Shown here one piece after another: positions 5,747 to 11,894 of a stretch of DNA of 12,080 bases; position 1 is the first letter of the stretch; every line of letters starts with the position of its first letter. Origin of the DNA: Chloroflexota bacterium. Its GTDB lineage: Bacteria > Chloroflexota > Anaerolineae > Anaerolineales > UBA11858. Where the stretch lies: contig DAOUWT010000058.1 in the NCBI GenBank assembly GCA_030666985.1, positions 1 through 12,080 on the forward strand, written 5' to 3'. The notes under the pieces are model-generated. The model did no database searches. It was not told the origin of the DNA and worked only from the letters and a program-made list of their open reading frames with translations. The translations under genes were made by a program, and so were the position numbers.

Positions 5747-5927
5747 CTAGCTACCCGACACTTTTAAATCGGACGCGGATTGACGCGGTGCTTTGCACTC
5801 CTGCGGCGAAACGCGGATATTTTTATGCTTTGGGTTCAAATTTATGTATTTCAGGCATATTTTCAAGCCTATCCGCGTTTATCCGTGCTCGTCCGCGTCC
5901 CATTAAGTGAAACTGTCAGGTAGCTAG
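5747..5927. mobile_element. Fold-back MITE flanked by CTAG, copy 1
   Basis: The ends are CTAGCTACCCGACACTTT (from 5747) and AAACTGTCAGGTAGCTAG (5910-5927), matching at 16 of 18 when inverted. CTAG sits at both outer edges, so a 4-bp CTAG target duplication around a 173-bp element (5751-5923) is likely; IS5- and IS701-type elements use such YTAR targets. Nested perfect inner arms are GGACGCGGA/TCCGCGTCC (5771-5779, 5892-5900) and AAACGCGGATA/TATCCGCGTTT (5809-5819, 5870-5880). The left end lies just upstream of the glutaredoxin-like gene. Confidence 0.72.
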
Positions 5928-5968
5928 GATGCGTTTTAGTGAAAAACGTTACAGCTTTCTAAAGAAGT

Positions 5969-6382
5969 TTAAATATCCTTTTCAAGTCCCCAATCTTCCA
6001 ACAGGAGTCCCTCAACACGTTGAAATTCTTTTCGATTGTGTGTAATTAGAACCATGTTGTTTGCCAGAGCAATCGCAGCAATACAGAGATCATTCGGCCC
6101 AATGGGGGTTCCTGTCTGTTCTAAGGCCACTCGAATTTCCCCGTATTTCCTAGACGCCTCATCATCAAATGACGTAGATAGGAAGCCAGCAAAGAATTCA
6201 TCTAATCGCGTACAATTTTCAGTAGGCCGTGTACTTTTAAGTGCGCCATACCATAGCTCAGCTTTAACTACTGAACAAAGCCACAAGTCTTGTGGTGGGA
6301 TGTGACGAAGTCGCTGAATCACAGTTCCAGAGCGCTGGTTGAGGAAGTAAATACAGATATTGGTATCCAGCAAATATCTCAT
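5969..6382 (-). CDS. vapC: VapC-type PIN-domain ribonuclease toxin
   Basis: This 137-residue protein is a PIN-domain endoribonuclease of the size usual for type II toxins. VapC proteins cleave RNA (often tRNA or rRNA) using magnesium held by acidic residues. The expected residues are present: D6 (L-L-D-T-N), E42 (V-K-A-E-L-W-Y-G), D98 (P-I-G-P-N-D-L-C-I-A-A) and the fourth-position N116 in T-H-N-R-K-E-F. The start codon overlaps the stop of the upstream antitoxin gene in an ATGA (6379-6382), as typical for co-translated toxin-antitoxin pairs. It appears intact, so it is presumably held in check by its partner. Confidence 0.92.
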   Translation of the reverse strand: MRYLLDTNICIYFLNQRSGTVIQRLRHIPPQDLWLCSVVKAELWYGALKSTRPTENCTRLDEFFAGFLSTSFDDEASRKYGEIRVALEQTGTPIGPNDLCIAAIALANNMVLITHNRKEFQRVEGLLLEDWGLEKDI

Positions 6383-6711
6383 TGTAAGGCTTCCCTTACC
6401 TCGTAGGTTCCTTGTTCTCCTCGGTGAAGAGGAGCGTTTGCAAAAGAGCCAGCGAATTTCTCAAGAAATGCATCCCATTGCCCAGTTGACGAAGAAAGGG
6501 TTGGGTGAGTTTTTTGGATAGGGTATTCAAAGGCTTTAATGACTGTATACAACACTTCAATATATTCATCTTGTATTTGATCTATTTCTTGTTTTAGTAT
6601 GTCTTTTGTGATCATAGTAGTGTCCTCAGTATAAACTGGAAGATTGAACACGGCATTGGGGTGATAAAATTTTCCACGTTCACCTTTAGAAAAATCGTAC
6701 TCTGTCTTCAT
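6379..6711 (-). CDS. Antitoxin partner of VapC, apparently composite
   Basis: The protein has 110 residues from the ATG at 6711. The first ~30 residues (M-K-T-E-Y-D-F-S-K-G, then G-K-F-Y-H-P-N-A, then N-L-P-V-Y) resemble the N-terminus of a small antitoxin-like family often found beside toxins. From M33 the sequence reads like a separate antitoxin: M-I-T-K-D-I-L-K-Q-E-I-D helix, then a C-terminal W-D-A-F-L-E-K-F-A-G-S-F and G-E-Q-G-T-Y-E-V-R-E tail, which would contact the toxin. The internal ATG (6615) has its own GAGGA site 7 nt upstream, so a 78-residue form is likely too. The ATG at 6711 would be leaderless, its promoter -10 ending 6 nt upstream. Position and ATGA overlap fix its role better than sequence. 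Confidence 0.75.
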   Translation of the reverse strand: MKTEYDFSKGERGKFYHPNAVFNLPVYTEDTTMITKDILKQEIDQIQDEYIEVLYTVIKAFEYPIQKTHPTLSSSTGQWDAFLEKFAGSFANAPLHRGEQGTYEVREALQ

Positions 6712-6717
6712 ACCCCC

Positions 6718-6726
6718 ATTATACCA
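6718..6726 (-). promoter_or_regulatory. Extended -10 promoter of the vapBC operon
   Basis: Read on the minus strand, TGGTATAAT ends 6 nt before the ATG at 6711, preceded by CT. Transcription would start at or next to the A of that ATG, giving a leaderless message. No good -35 box is seen, as can be the case with TGn promoters. Confidence 0.6.
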
Positions 6727-6794
6727 AGTTTTGCGATACACAACCTGATGTCCTCATCTCCCTTGCTCCCCTTCACCTTAGCATCTATTAATCC

Positions 6795-6835
6795 TCTGTT
6801 ACCTGATTCCTAATCTACTGATTCCTGATTCCCAG
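6795..6835. repeat. GGAATCAG-type short repeat spanning the end of the DUF1385 gene
   Basis: On the minus strand, units GGAATCAG, GAATCAG, TAGATTAG and GAATCAGG follow one another. They encode the last residues (G-N-Q-E-S-V-D) and stop of the DUF1385 protein and run past it into the spacer before the antitoxin gene. Confidence 0.6.
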
Positions 6836-7703
6836 CCTCCTCCCCCTCCAGCATTGCTTCAAAAGCCGTGATACTCACCTCCAGCATCTCCAAAGTAGGT
6901 TCCGCCGTGGTGAGACGCTGCAGGGCCAGGTTGGGCTTGATGAGCACGCTCACAACCGGGCCGTCGGCATTATCCGCCGTCCAGCGCAGATATTCGTATG
7001 CCACCCCCGCCAAAACGGGAAGCAGCAAAATACGGCTTGCCAGCCTCCACGCCAGGGAGAGAGGCCCCAGGGCGGCAAAAAGCAGGATAGAGAACAGCAC
7101 CACCACCAGCAGAAAAGCCGTCCCGCAGCGGGGATGCTCTAGCGAATGTTTTTGGACTTCTTCGGGGGTGAGCGTTGCGCCGTCCTCGAAAGCGTTGATG
7201 ACTTTATGCTCTGCCCCGTGGTAACGAAATACGCGCTTGATGTCTTCCATTTGGCCGATGCCCCACATGTAGAGAACCAACAGGGCCAGGCGCACCATTC
7301 CCTCAACCAGATTCCCGGCCCACGTTCCCCAGCCGAGGTATCTCTCCACCAACTGTCCCACCCCCGCCGGGGCCAGGAAGAACAATCCCACGCCAATTGC
7401 CAGGGAAGCCGTTATCGTCAGGAAAAGGCCAAAACCTTCCAGCTTCTCATCCTCCCCCGTTTGCATGTTGGCCGACATGGTCAGGAAACGCATCCCCAGG
7501 CCCAGCGCGTCCCACAATCCCAACAATCCCCGCAAAAAAGGAATTTGGATGAGTTTGCTCTGGTAAATGGAGCTTAGTTCCTCGGTGTGAATTTCGATTT
7601 CTCCCCCTGGGTTTCGCATAGCCACTGCTGCCACCCGCTTCCCGCGCATCATCACGCCCTCTATCACTGCTTGCCCGCCGTAGTTCGGTAGTTTTTCTGT
7701 CAT
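6810..7703 (-). CDS. DUF1385 (YqhQ-like) membrane protein
   Basis: This 297-residue protein carries the three signature motifs of the DUF1385/YqhQ family: G-G-Q-A-V-I-E-G-V-M-M-R-G at 9-21, Y-H-G-A-E-H-K at 161-167 and H-P-R-C-G-T at 190-195. The conserved His, Glu and Cys suggest metal binding, but the biochemical role of the family is not established. About four hydrophobic segments are visible (near 90-115, 133-150, 195-213 and 218-238), so it sits in the cytoplasmic membrane. Shine-Dalgarno is poor (AAGG about 10 nt upstream). A TATAAT box 13 nt before the ATG means a very short leader. The C-terminal tail is encoded by a short-repeat string and is unlikely to matter for function. Confidence 0.88.
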   Translation of the reverse strand: MTEKLPNYGGQAVIEGVMMRGKRVAAVAMRNPGGEIEIHTEELSSIYQSKLIQIPFLRGLLGLWDALGLGMRFLTMSANMQTGEDEKLEGFGLFLTITASLAIGVGLFFLAPAGVGQLVERYLGWGTWAGNLVEGMVRLALLVLYMWGIGQMEDIKRVFRYHGAEHKVINAFEDGATLTPEEVQKHSLEHPRCGTAFLLVVVLFSILLFAALGPLSLAWRLASRILLLPVLAGVAYEYLRWTADNADGPVVSVLIKPNLALQRLTTAEPTLEMLEVSITAFEAMLEGEEAGNQESVD

Positions 7704-7716
7704 ATTTGGAGGCCTT

Positions 7717-7722
7717 ATTATA
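7717..7722 (-). promoter_or_regulatory. Candidate -10 box of the DUF1385 gene
   Basis: A perfect TATAAT on the minus strand lies 13 nt before the ATG at 7703, with no clear -35. If used, the leader would be only about 6 nt. Confidence 0.45.
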
Positions 7723-7741
7723 GTTTGGTATGTCTAAAACT

Positions 7742-7802
7742 CGTGAAACGTGACGAGTAAAACGTGACCTTTCTCTTCACGCAACACGCAACACGTTTCA
7801 CT
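7742..7802. repeat. Inverted heptamer repeat between DUF1385 and XRE genes
   Basis: ACGTGAA-type units run one way (7742-7768) and then inverted (7777-7802). The outer arms GTGAAACGTG (7743-7752) and CACGTTTCAC (7792-7801) are perfect 10-bp partners. On the minus strand it could act as a weak terminator of the XRE gene, which ends at 7804, but the T-run is poor. Confidence 0.65.
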
Positions 7803-7803
7803 T

Positions 7804-8481
7804 TTACAGCGTTATGTCTAGTAATCCTTCTGCCACCGAACGCAACTGTTCCACTGACATTTTGCTCAATTTTTCGGCAATTTCCAGGTAGGGCTGGTTG
7901 ATAGGTTGAACTACAAATTGCTGCATCTCCGGGGAAAGTTGTGAAAAAGATTCTATAGCTCGTTTCTGAGAGGCCCACTTCCCAATCAGCCCCTTGTGAT
8001 CCTTGAACTCGTCCAAAGGCAAGTCATAAATGGATAATAAGGCTTCAAGTTCAGGAAGAGGGAGAGGGAATTCCCCCATTTCGTAAGATTTCAAGCGATA
8101 GGTGGTAATACCCAAACCTTCAGCGACTTCCGTCATTGTCATATTAGCTTCTTCGCGAGCTTTACGGAATGTGGCTCCAATGATCCGGCGGCGGAGTTGG
8201 AGCCGCTGGGTGATATGGCGAAGGTCAGCGAGAGGGGCTATTTCTGAGAGAGCTTCATGGCCCCAAAAGCGCTCCAGGGGAATATCAAGGTAATAGGCTA
8301 AAACCTCCAACTGCGGGAGAGAGGGCGATTTTTGGCCTTTTTCATATTGACTTATCGTATGCCCACTCATTCCCAGGGCTTCTCCACAAGCTTTCATAGA
8401 CACCCCGGCTTCTAAGCGGGCATCGCGAATTAGAACGCCTAGTTTCTTAGCTCGAATGTCAATTGCTATTTTGTGATTCAT
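7804..8481 (-). CDS. Transcriptional regulator with two XRE-type helix-turn-helix domains
   Basis: This 225-residue cytoplasmic protein has two tandem Cro/CI-type domains. The first spans about 14-70 (L-G-V-L-I-R-D-A-R, M-S-G-H-T-I-S-Q-Y-E-K-G-Q-K-S-P). The second spans about 100-158 (I-G-A-T-F-R-K-A-R, G-I-T-T-Y-R-L-K-S-Y-E-M-G-E-F-P-L-P). They are internal duplicates of the same 50-residue plan: Q-Y-E-K-G-Q aligns with S-Y-E-M-G-E. A helical C-terminus (about 175-225) could oligomerise. Its targets are unknown. I chose the ATG at 8481, with GGGAG 8 nt upstream; a GTG 9 nt earlier overlaps that site. A MITE with an exact target duplication sits 40 bp upstream and cuts into its promoter region. 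Confidence 0.85.
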   Translation of the reverse strand: MNHKIAIDIRAKKLGVLIRDARLEAGVSMKACGEALGMSGHTISQYEKGQKSPSLPQLEVLAYYLDIPLERFWGHEALSEIAPLADLRHITQRLQLRRRIIGATFRKAREEANMTMTEVAEGLGITTYRLKSYEMGEFPLPLPELEALLSIYDLPLDEFKDHKGLIGKWASQKRAIESFSQLSPEMQQFVVQPINQPYLEIAEKLSKMSVEQLRSVAEGLLDITL

Positions 8482-8520
8482 AAAATTCACTCCCTTTGAT
8501 TCGTTTTAATTATAATTTGG

Positions 8521-8665
8521 GTATCTTCTCAATAACTTGGAGTGCGCCCCCCGGCCCCAGTTCCTTCACGTGTTCAGGACAAGCCTGGGGGAGTACATTC
8601 CCCCCAAAGTTGGGGGGTTAGGGGGGCATGACATTCCGTTCACACCCAAAATTTCGAGAAGATAC
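8521..8665. mobile_element. 145-bp MITE, GTATC-ended family, copy 2
   Basis: Exact 8-bp direct repeats TAATTTGG (8513-8520 and 8666-8673) flank it. Perfect 10-bp ends GTATCTTCTC / GAGAAGATAC continue as an imperfect inverted repeat (AATAACTTGG against GAAATTTTGG). The inside carries a perfect C6/G6 hairpin: CCCCCCAA (8600-8607), loop AG, TTGGGGGG (8610-8617). That core is unlike the one in copy 1 (964-1025). The left duplication touches the TATAAT-like box (8509-8514, minus strand) of the XRE gene. Confidence 0.85.
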
Positions 8666-8680
8666 TAATTTGGAAACAAA

Positions 8681-8721
8681 TGCAGCGGTGCGGCGGTTAT
8701 CCCTTCTTCGGGATTGCTGCA
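8681..8721. repeat. Small hairpin between MITE and long inverted repeat
   Basis: TGCAGC (8681-8686) / GCTGCA (8716-8721) enclose ATCCC-TTCTTC-GGGAT (8699-8714). No T-run follows on either strand. The role is unknown. Confidence 0.45.
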
Positions 8722-8748
8722 AAGGCCTTCTCAGTTCTCGGTTTGCTC

Positions 8749-8912
8749 AGGAATTGTGATTAAATAACTTCCTCATTTCCTAATCCAGACCCTAAAGGTT
8801 TCCAACAAAATCAACGTTACAAGAGACCTAAAGCTACCAAAAATGTCTGTCTCCATCGCAGTACCTATAAAACCTTTAGGGTCTTTGGGTAAGTTATTTA
8901 ATTTTCATTCCT
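8749..8912. repeat. 164-bp long inverted repeat reaching into the response regulator stop
   Basis: Outer arms: AGGAAT (8749-8754) with ATTCCT (8907-8912) and ATTAAATAACTT (8759-8770) with AAGTTATTTAAT (8891-8902). Inner arms are a perfect 15-bp pair: AGACCCTAAAGGTTT (8787-8801) with AAACCTTTAGGGTCT (8870-8884). The outer right arm covers the last codons and TGA stop of the response regulator. No target duplication is found. It may be a MITE or a large stem ending the two-component transcript. Confidence 0.7.
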
Positions 8913-9609
8913 CAGTAGACAATATAGGCATGGTATATCCCAAGCCCGTACGGGTTACGATACGGCTTGGATTCCCTGGATCGCTTTCCAATTTGCTGCG
9001 CAAACGAGAAATCGTCACCCATAAAATTTCTTTATCGTTTTTATATCCCTCTCCCCAAACCGCAGTCAACAACTCTTCAGAAGTCAATACCCGCCCAACA
9101 TTATGAGCAAATTGAAGCAAGAGCCGGTATTCCGTAGCAGATAACAACACCTTGCCGCCGTTCCGGTAGACTTCAGCACGAGCAAAATCAATCCGCAAAT
9201 CCCCGTGTTCGAAAATAACGGGAGAAGACGCATCACGGGAAAACTTGGATCGTCTGAGGACAGCTCTTACCCTGGCGAGAAGCTCGTCAGCCGAAAAAGG
9301 CTTCACAATGTAATCATCAGCGCCTACGTCCAGTCCTTGAATACGATCTCGTTCGTCACCTTTTGCTGTGACCATGATCACGGGAACATGAGAGAAACTG
9401 CGAATCCGCTCACAAGTTTCAAACCCATTCATGATCGGCATCATGATATCGAGCAACACCAGATCTACTTCATGTTCGACAAGGACCTCAATGGTTTGTT
9501 CACCGTTGAAGGCTTCCAAAACATTATAGCCTTCAACTTCTAGGTTTGCGGAAATCAGGCGAACGTAACGCGGTTCGTCATCGACAACTAAAATTGTAGT
9601 TTTTTCCAT
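8905..9609 (-). CDS. OmpR/PhoB-type response regulator
   Basis: This 234-residue protein joins a receiver domain (1-120) to a winged-helix DNA-binding domain (about 132-229). Receiver residues are canonical: acidic pair D10/D11, phospho-acceptor D54 (L-L-D-I-M-M-P), T81 and K103 (I-V-K-P-F). The output domain shows the family's L-S-A-T-E-Y-R-L-L, V-L-T-S-E-E-L-L, V-W-G and G-L-G-Y blocks. AAGGAG lies 5 nt before the ATG. It lies 22 bp downstream of the histidine kinase gene on the same strand, so the two form an operon and very likely a cognate pair. Its last codons fall inside a long inverted repeat. The target promoters and the signal are unknown. Confidence 0.95.
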   Translation of the reverse strand: MEKTTILVVDDEPRYVRLISANLEVEGYNVLEAFNGEQTIEVLVEHEVDLVLLDIMMPIMNGFETCERIRSFSHVPVIMVTAKGDERDRIQGLDVGADDYIVKPFSADELLARVRAVLRRSKFSRDASSPVIFEHGDLRIDFARAEVYRNGGKVLLSATEYRLLLQFAHNVGRVLTSEELLTAVWGEGYKNDKEILWVTISRLRSKLESDPGNPSRIVTRTGLGYTMPILSTEE

Positions 9610-9631
9610 ACAAACTCCTTGCTGGTCAAGC

Positions 9632-10837
9632 CTAACTTACAATGGGCAAATAAATATGGAAAGTTGTGCCCTCGCCTAAGGTAGATTCAGCAAATATCTC
9701 ACCGTGATGAGCATCTATAATTTGCCGGCAAATAAATAAACCCAAACCGCTCCCTCGTGTCCCATCCCTTGTCTCAGGTACGCGGTAAAAACGGCTAAAA
9801 ACTTTCTCCAGGTGTTCAGCATCCATACCTGGGCCAGTATCATGAACAACAATATGCGCTTTATCATTTTCACTCATTAATGTTAGAGTCACCCTAGACT
9901 CAGGGGCATACTTACCTACATTACTAAATAGATTATCAAAAACCTGGGTAAGCCGCGCCGGGTCTGCATTGACGATCACATTAGAGCACAAGATATTAAG
10001 CTTGACCGGCACATCAAAATCAACCACTTCAGCACGATTGACAATATCTTTCAGGATAACATCCAAACGAATATTTTGAAATTGCATTCGAAGCGTACCA
10101 GATTGCAAGCGCGAAGAATCCAATAAGTTATCAATCAACACCCGCAGCCTATCAGCCTCATCATCAATGATCTCCAAGAACTCCCGATAAGTCTCTTTGT
10201 CCCACTCGGTGTCATCCCTCAACAGAGTCGTCGTATACCCTTTTATGAATCCTAAAGGTGTCCGCAAATCATGAGAGACAGTAGCCACAAAATCTTCTTG
10301 CATCTCATTCAATTCCCGACCAGCTTCCAAGGAATTGACTCTTGAAACTAATTGCTCCCTCTCTATGAGATGGGCAAGGTGTTCAGCTATAAGTTCCGCC
10401 AAACGGATTTGGGCGATGTCATAATCTGGGCCGCCAAATCGTATAAAAACCACAACTCCTATCTTTCGTCTCCCCTGCTTAAGGGGTATTCCCAAATAAT
10501 ACCGCAAAAACAAACGATTCTTTTCCGCACCCTCAATCTTTTCTCTTTTGGCAATCGTTTTATCAGTCTTATAAATATGTGTGGCCACTTCCGTCCCCCA
10601 GGCAATGTCAGCTTCTTCTGAACATCCCCGGCCAACGGCACGAGCAAAATATGGCGTTAATTCACCCTCTTCAGCCAAATAGATGACCACATTGTCAAAA
10701 ACAAGTACTTCACGGGCTAAGTTGACAATCTGAGGCAAGGCCTTCAGAGCCGTTTCGGCACCAGCTACCAAGCGGCTCAGTTCGAATAACTCGATTAATA
10801 TGTCCCTGTTGTTGATCTGCGCTAATTCTGACATCAT
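9632..10837 (-). CDS. Soluble GAF-domain sensor histidine kinase
   Basis: This 401-residue kinase has no membrane segment or signal peptide, so it senses inside the cell. Domain order: GAF-like sensor (about 10-160), short coiled linker (160-180), HisKA dimerisation domain with the phospho-acceptor H189 (V-S-H-D-L-R-T-P-L), and HATPase domain (about 285-400). The N-box includes N302 and N306 (D-N-L-F-S-N-V-G-K-Y), the G1 box is D-T-G-P-G-M at 333-338 and the G2 box G-S-G-L-G-L at 362-367. A small ligand or redox input to the GAF domain is possible but unproven. It starts with ATGATG; AGGA lies about 9 nt upstream of the first. An IS66-like MITE begins only 30 bp upstream, so the promoter must lie in or across it. 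Confidence 0.93.
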   Translation of the reverse strand: MMSELAQINNRDILIELFELSRLVAGAETALKALPQIVNLAREVLVFDNVVIYLAEEGELTPYFARAVGRGCSEEADIAWGTEVATHIYKTDKTIAKREKIEGAEKNRLFLRYYLGIPLKQGRRKIGVVVFIRFGGPDYDIAQIRLAELIAEHLAHLIEREQLVSRVNSLEAGRELNEMQEDFVATVSHDLRTPLGFIKGYTTTLLRDDTEWDKETYREFLEIIDDEADRLRVLIDNLLDSSRLQSGTLRMQFQNIRLDVILKDIVNRAEVVDFDVPVKLNILCSNVIVNADPARLTQVFDNLFSNVGKYAPESRVTLTLMSENDKAHIVVHDTGPGMDAEHLEKVFSRFYRVPETRDGTRGSGLGLFICRQIIDAHHGEIFAESTLGEGTTFHIYLPIVS

Positions 10838-10867
10838 TGTTAATAATCCTATTCCCTAAAATATCAT

Positions 10868-11011
10868 GTAGTTATTCACTCCCCTTACCAAGACCTCCGA
10901 GGTTTTTACGGTGTTGCCTTCGGCACGCAAAGCGAGCCCGCAGGCTAGTGTAGTGCAAACCTCGGAGGTCTGCCGGTCAGCGAAATACGTTGGGAGGGGG
11001 TGAACGCTTAC
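10868..11011. mobile_element. 144-bp IS66-like MITE, copy B
   Basis: Exact 8-bp direct repeats AATATCAT flank it (10860-10867 and 11012-11019). The left end is GTAGTTATTCACTCC, and the right end read inverted is GTAAGCGTTCAC, as in copy A. The core arms AGACCTCCGAGGTTT and AAACCTCGGAGGTCT match copy A, but the loop is about 50 nt and carries GTAGTGC where copy A has GCACTAC. It sits in the divergent gap between the kinase and the receiver gene. Confidence 0.88.
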
Positions 11012-11081
11012 AATATCATAGCAGCAATTGTAAACTATTTGCAAAGCAATAACAATTATAAAGTTGTAAAATGAACATAAT

Positions 11082-11522
11082 ATGATAGCATCCAATAACC
11101 ACAAAAAAGCCAAAATACTGATCATTGATGATGATCCCTCCGCTACAGAGTTGTTTCGGATTCTCTTAGCGCCCACAGGCTACAATGTGCTAACAACTAA
11201 CTCCGGGGAAAAGGGAATTGAGTTATCTCGTCATTTTGCTCCTGACCTCATTATCCTTGATTTACTCATGCCCCGCCTGGATGGGTGGCAAGTCTGCTCA
11301 GAGATCAGGCAGTTCAGTAAAGTACCAATCATTATTATATCAGTAATTGACTCTTCAGAGGTAATTACAAAGGCATTAAACTTAGGAGCAGACGAATATC
11401 TCCCTAAACCAGTCTCCCCTAATATGCTAACTGCTAGTATTAATAATCTCCTTCGACGTGCATACTCCGAAAAAATTATGCGTTCGAAGCGCAATCTGAG
11501 TGATCAAAACATCTGTAATTGA
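11082..11522 (+). CDS. Stand-alone receiver (CheY-like) response regulator
   Basis: This 146-residue protein is a single receiver domain with a short basic tail (about 126-146) and no output domain. Receiver residues: acidic D16-D17-D18 cluster, phospho-acceptor D60 (I-L-D-L-L-M-P), K109 (L-P-K-P-V), and serine S87 in the usual Thr/Ser switch position. Such proteins act through protein contacts or as phosphate relays. It diverges from the GAF kinase across a 244-bp gap that contains a MITE, so partnership with that kinase is possible. I see no Shine-Dalgarno before the ATG, and the upstream DNA is AT-rich (TATAAA at 11058-11063, TAAAAT at 11067-11072). Confidence 0.88.
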   Translation: MIASNNHKKAKILIIDDDPSATELFRILLAPTGYNVLTTNSGEKGIELSRHFAPDLIILDLLMPRLDGWQVCSEIRQFSKVPIIIISVIDSSEVITKALNLGADEYLPKPVSPNMLTASINNLLRRAYSEKIMRSKRNLSDQNICN

Positions 11523-11650
11523 AGCGGGGGACAATAAAACACATCCCAAGTTAATGAAATTGAGCAATATCTTTATTCTAGCACCATTTTGTCTTCAAAG
11601 CGTATTCACCCCATTAATTCCAGATTACAGCTTCCCAGTTGTAATTATTT
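11523..11650. other. Non-coding stretch after the receiver gene
   Basis: I see no ORF, clear terminator or promoter here. The 11523-12080 end of the window is otherwise made of the G-rich repeat (11651-11875) and a fold-back element (11895 onward). Confidence 0.4.
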
Positions 11651-11875
11651 AGCCCCCGTGGATTTTTTGGAGGGACGGGGGGGCGTGAGAGCAACCCCCA
11701 GGCGTCAGGCCACGCCCAAGCGTGGCACACACGCTCGAGCGGGGACAAACCCTGGGGGATAGTATCTACGCTGGGGCGAGGTTTTACCCAGCCCCAGCCG
11801 CAATCCCCAACCCACAATCTGCAATCCGCCCCCGCCGCCGCTCACGCTCCCACCAATCTCCAAAATTGATTCAAT
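11651..11875. repeat. Dispersed G-rich repeat, copy 2
   Basis: It shares ordered words with 3710-3850 (GGGGGCGTGAGA, CAACCCCCAGGCG, GGGGCGAGG, CCCCAGCCG, CCCACCAATCTCCAA). It is longer through two inserts: one with CACGCTCGAGC (about 11729-11745), a word also inside the ISL3-like MITE, and one of CAATCCGC-type units (about 11800-11845) as found before rpsO. GCCACGC/GCGTGGC make a perfect hairpin near 11710-11727. Confidence 0.65.
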
Positions 11876-11894
11876 CGATTCCTTAAAATAATTT

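Noticed and set aside
5668..5910. Plus-strand frame whose start looks like a signal peptide
   Set aside because: It is antisense to the start of the glutaredoxin-like gene and runs into the fold-back MITE; the hydrophobic run comes from the complement of a lysine-rich N-terminus.
7146..7577. 143-codon plus-strand frame
   Set aside because: It is antisense to the DUF1385 gene, with histidine- and glutamine-rich composition typical of a shadow frame.
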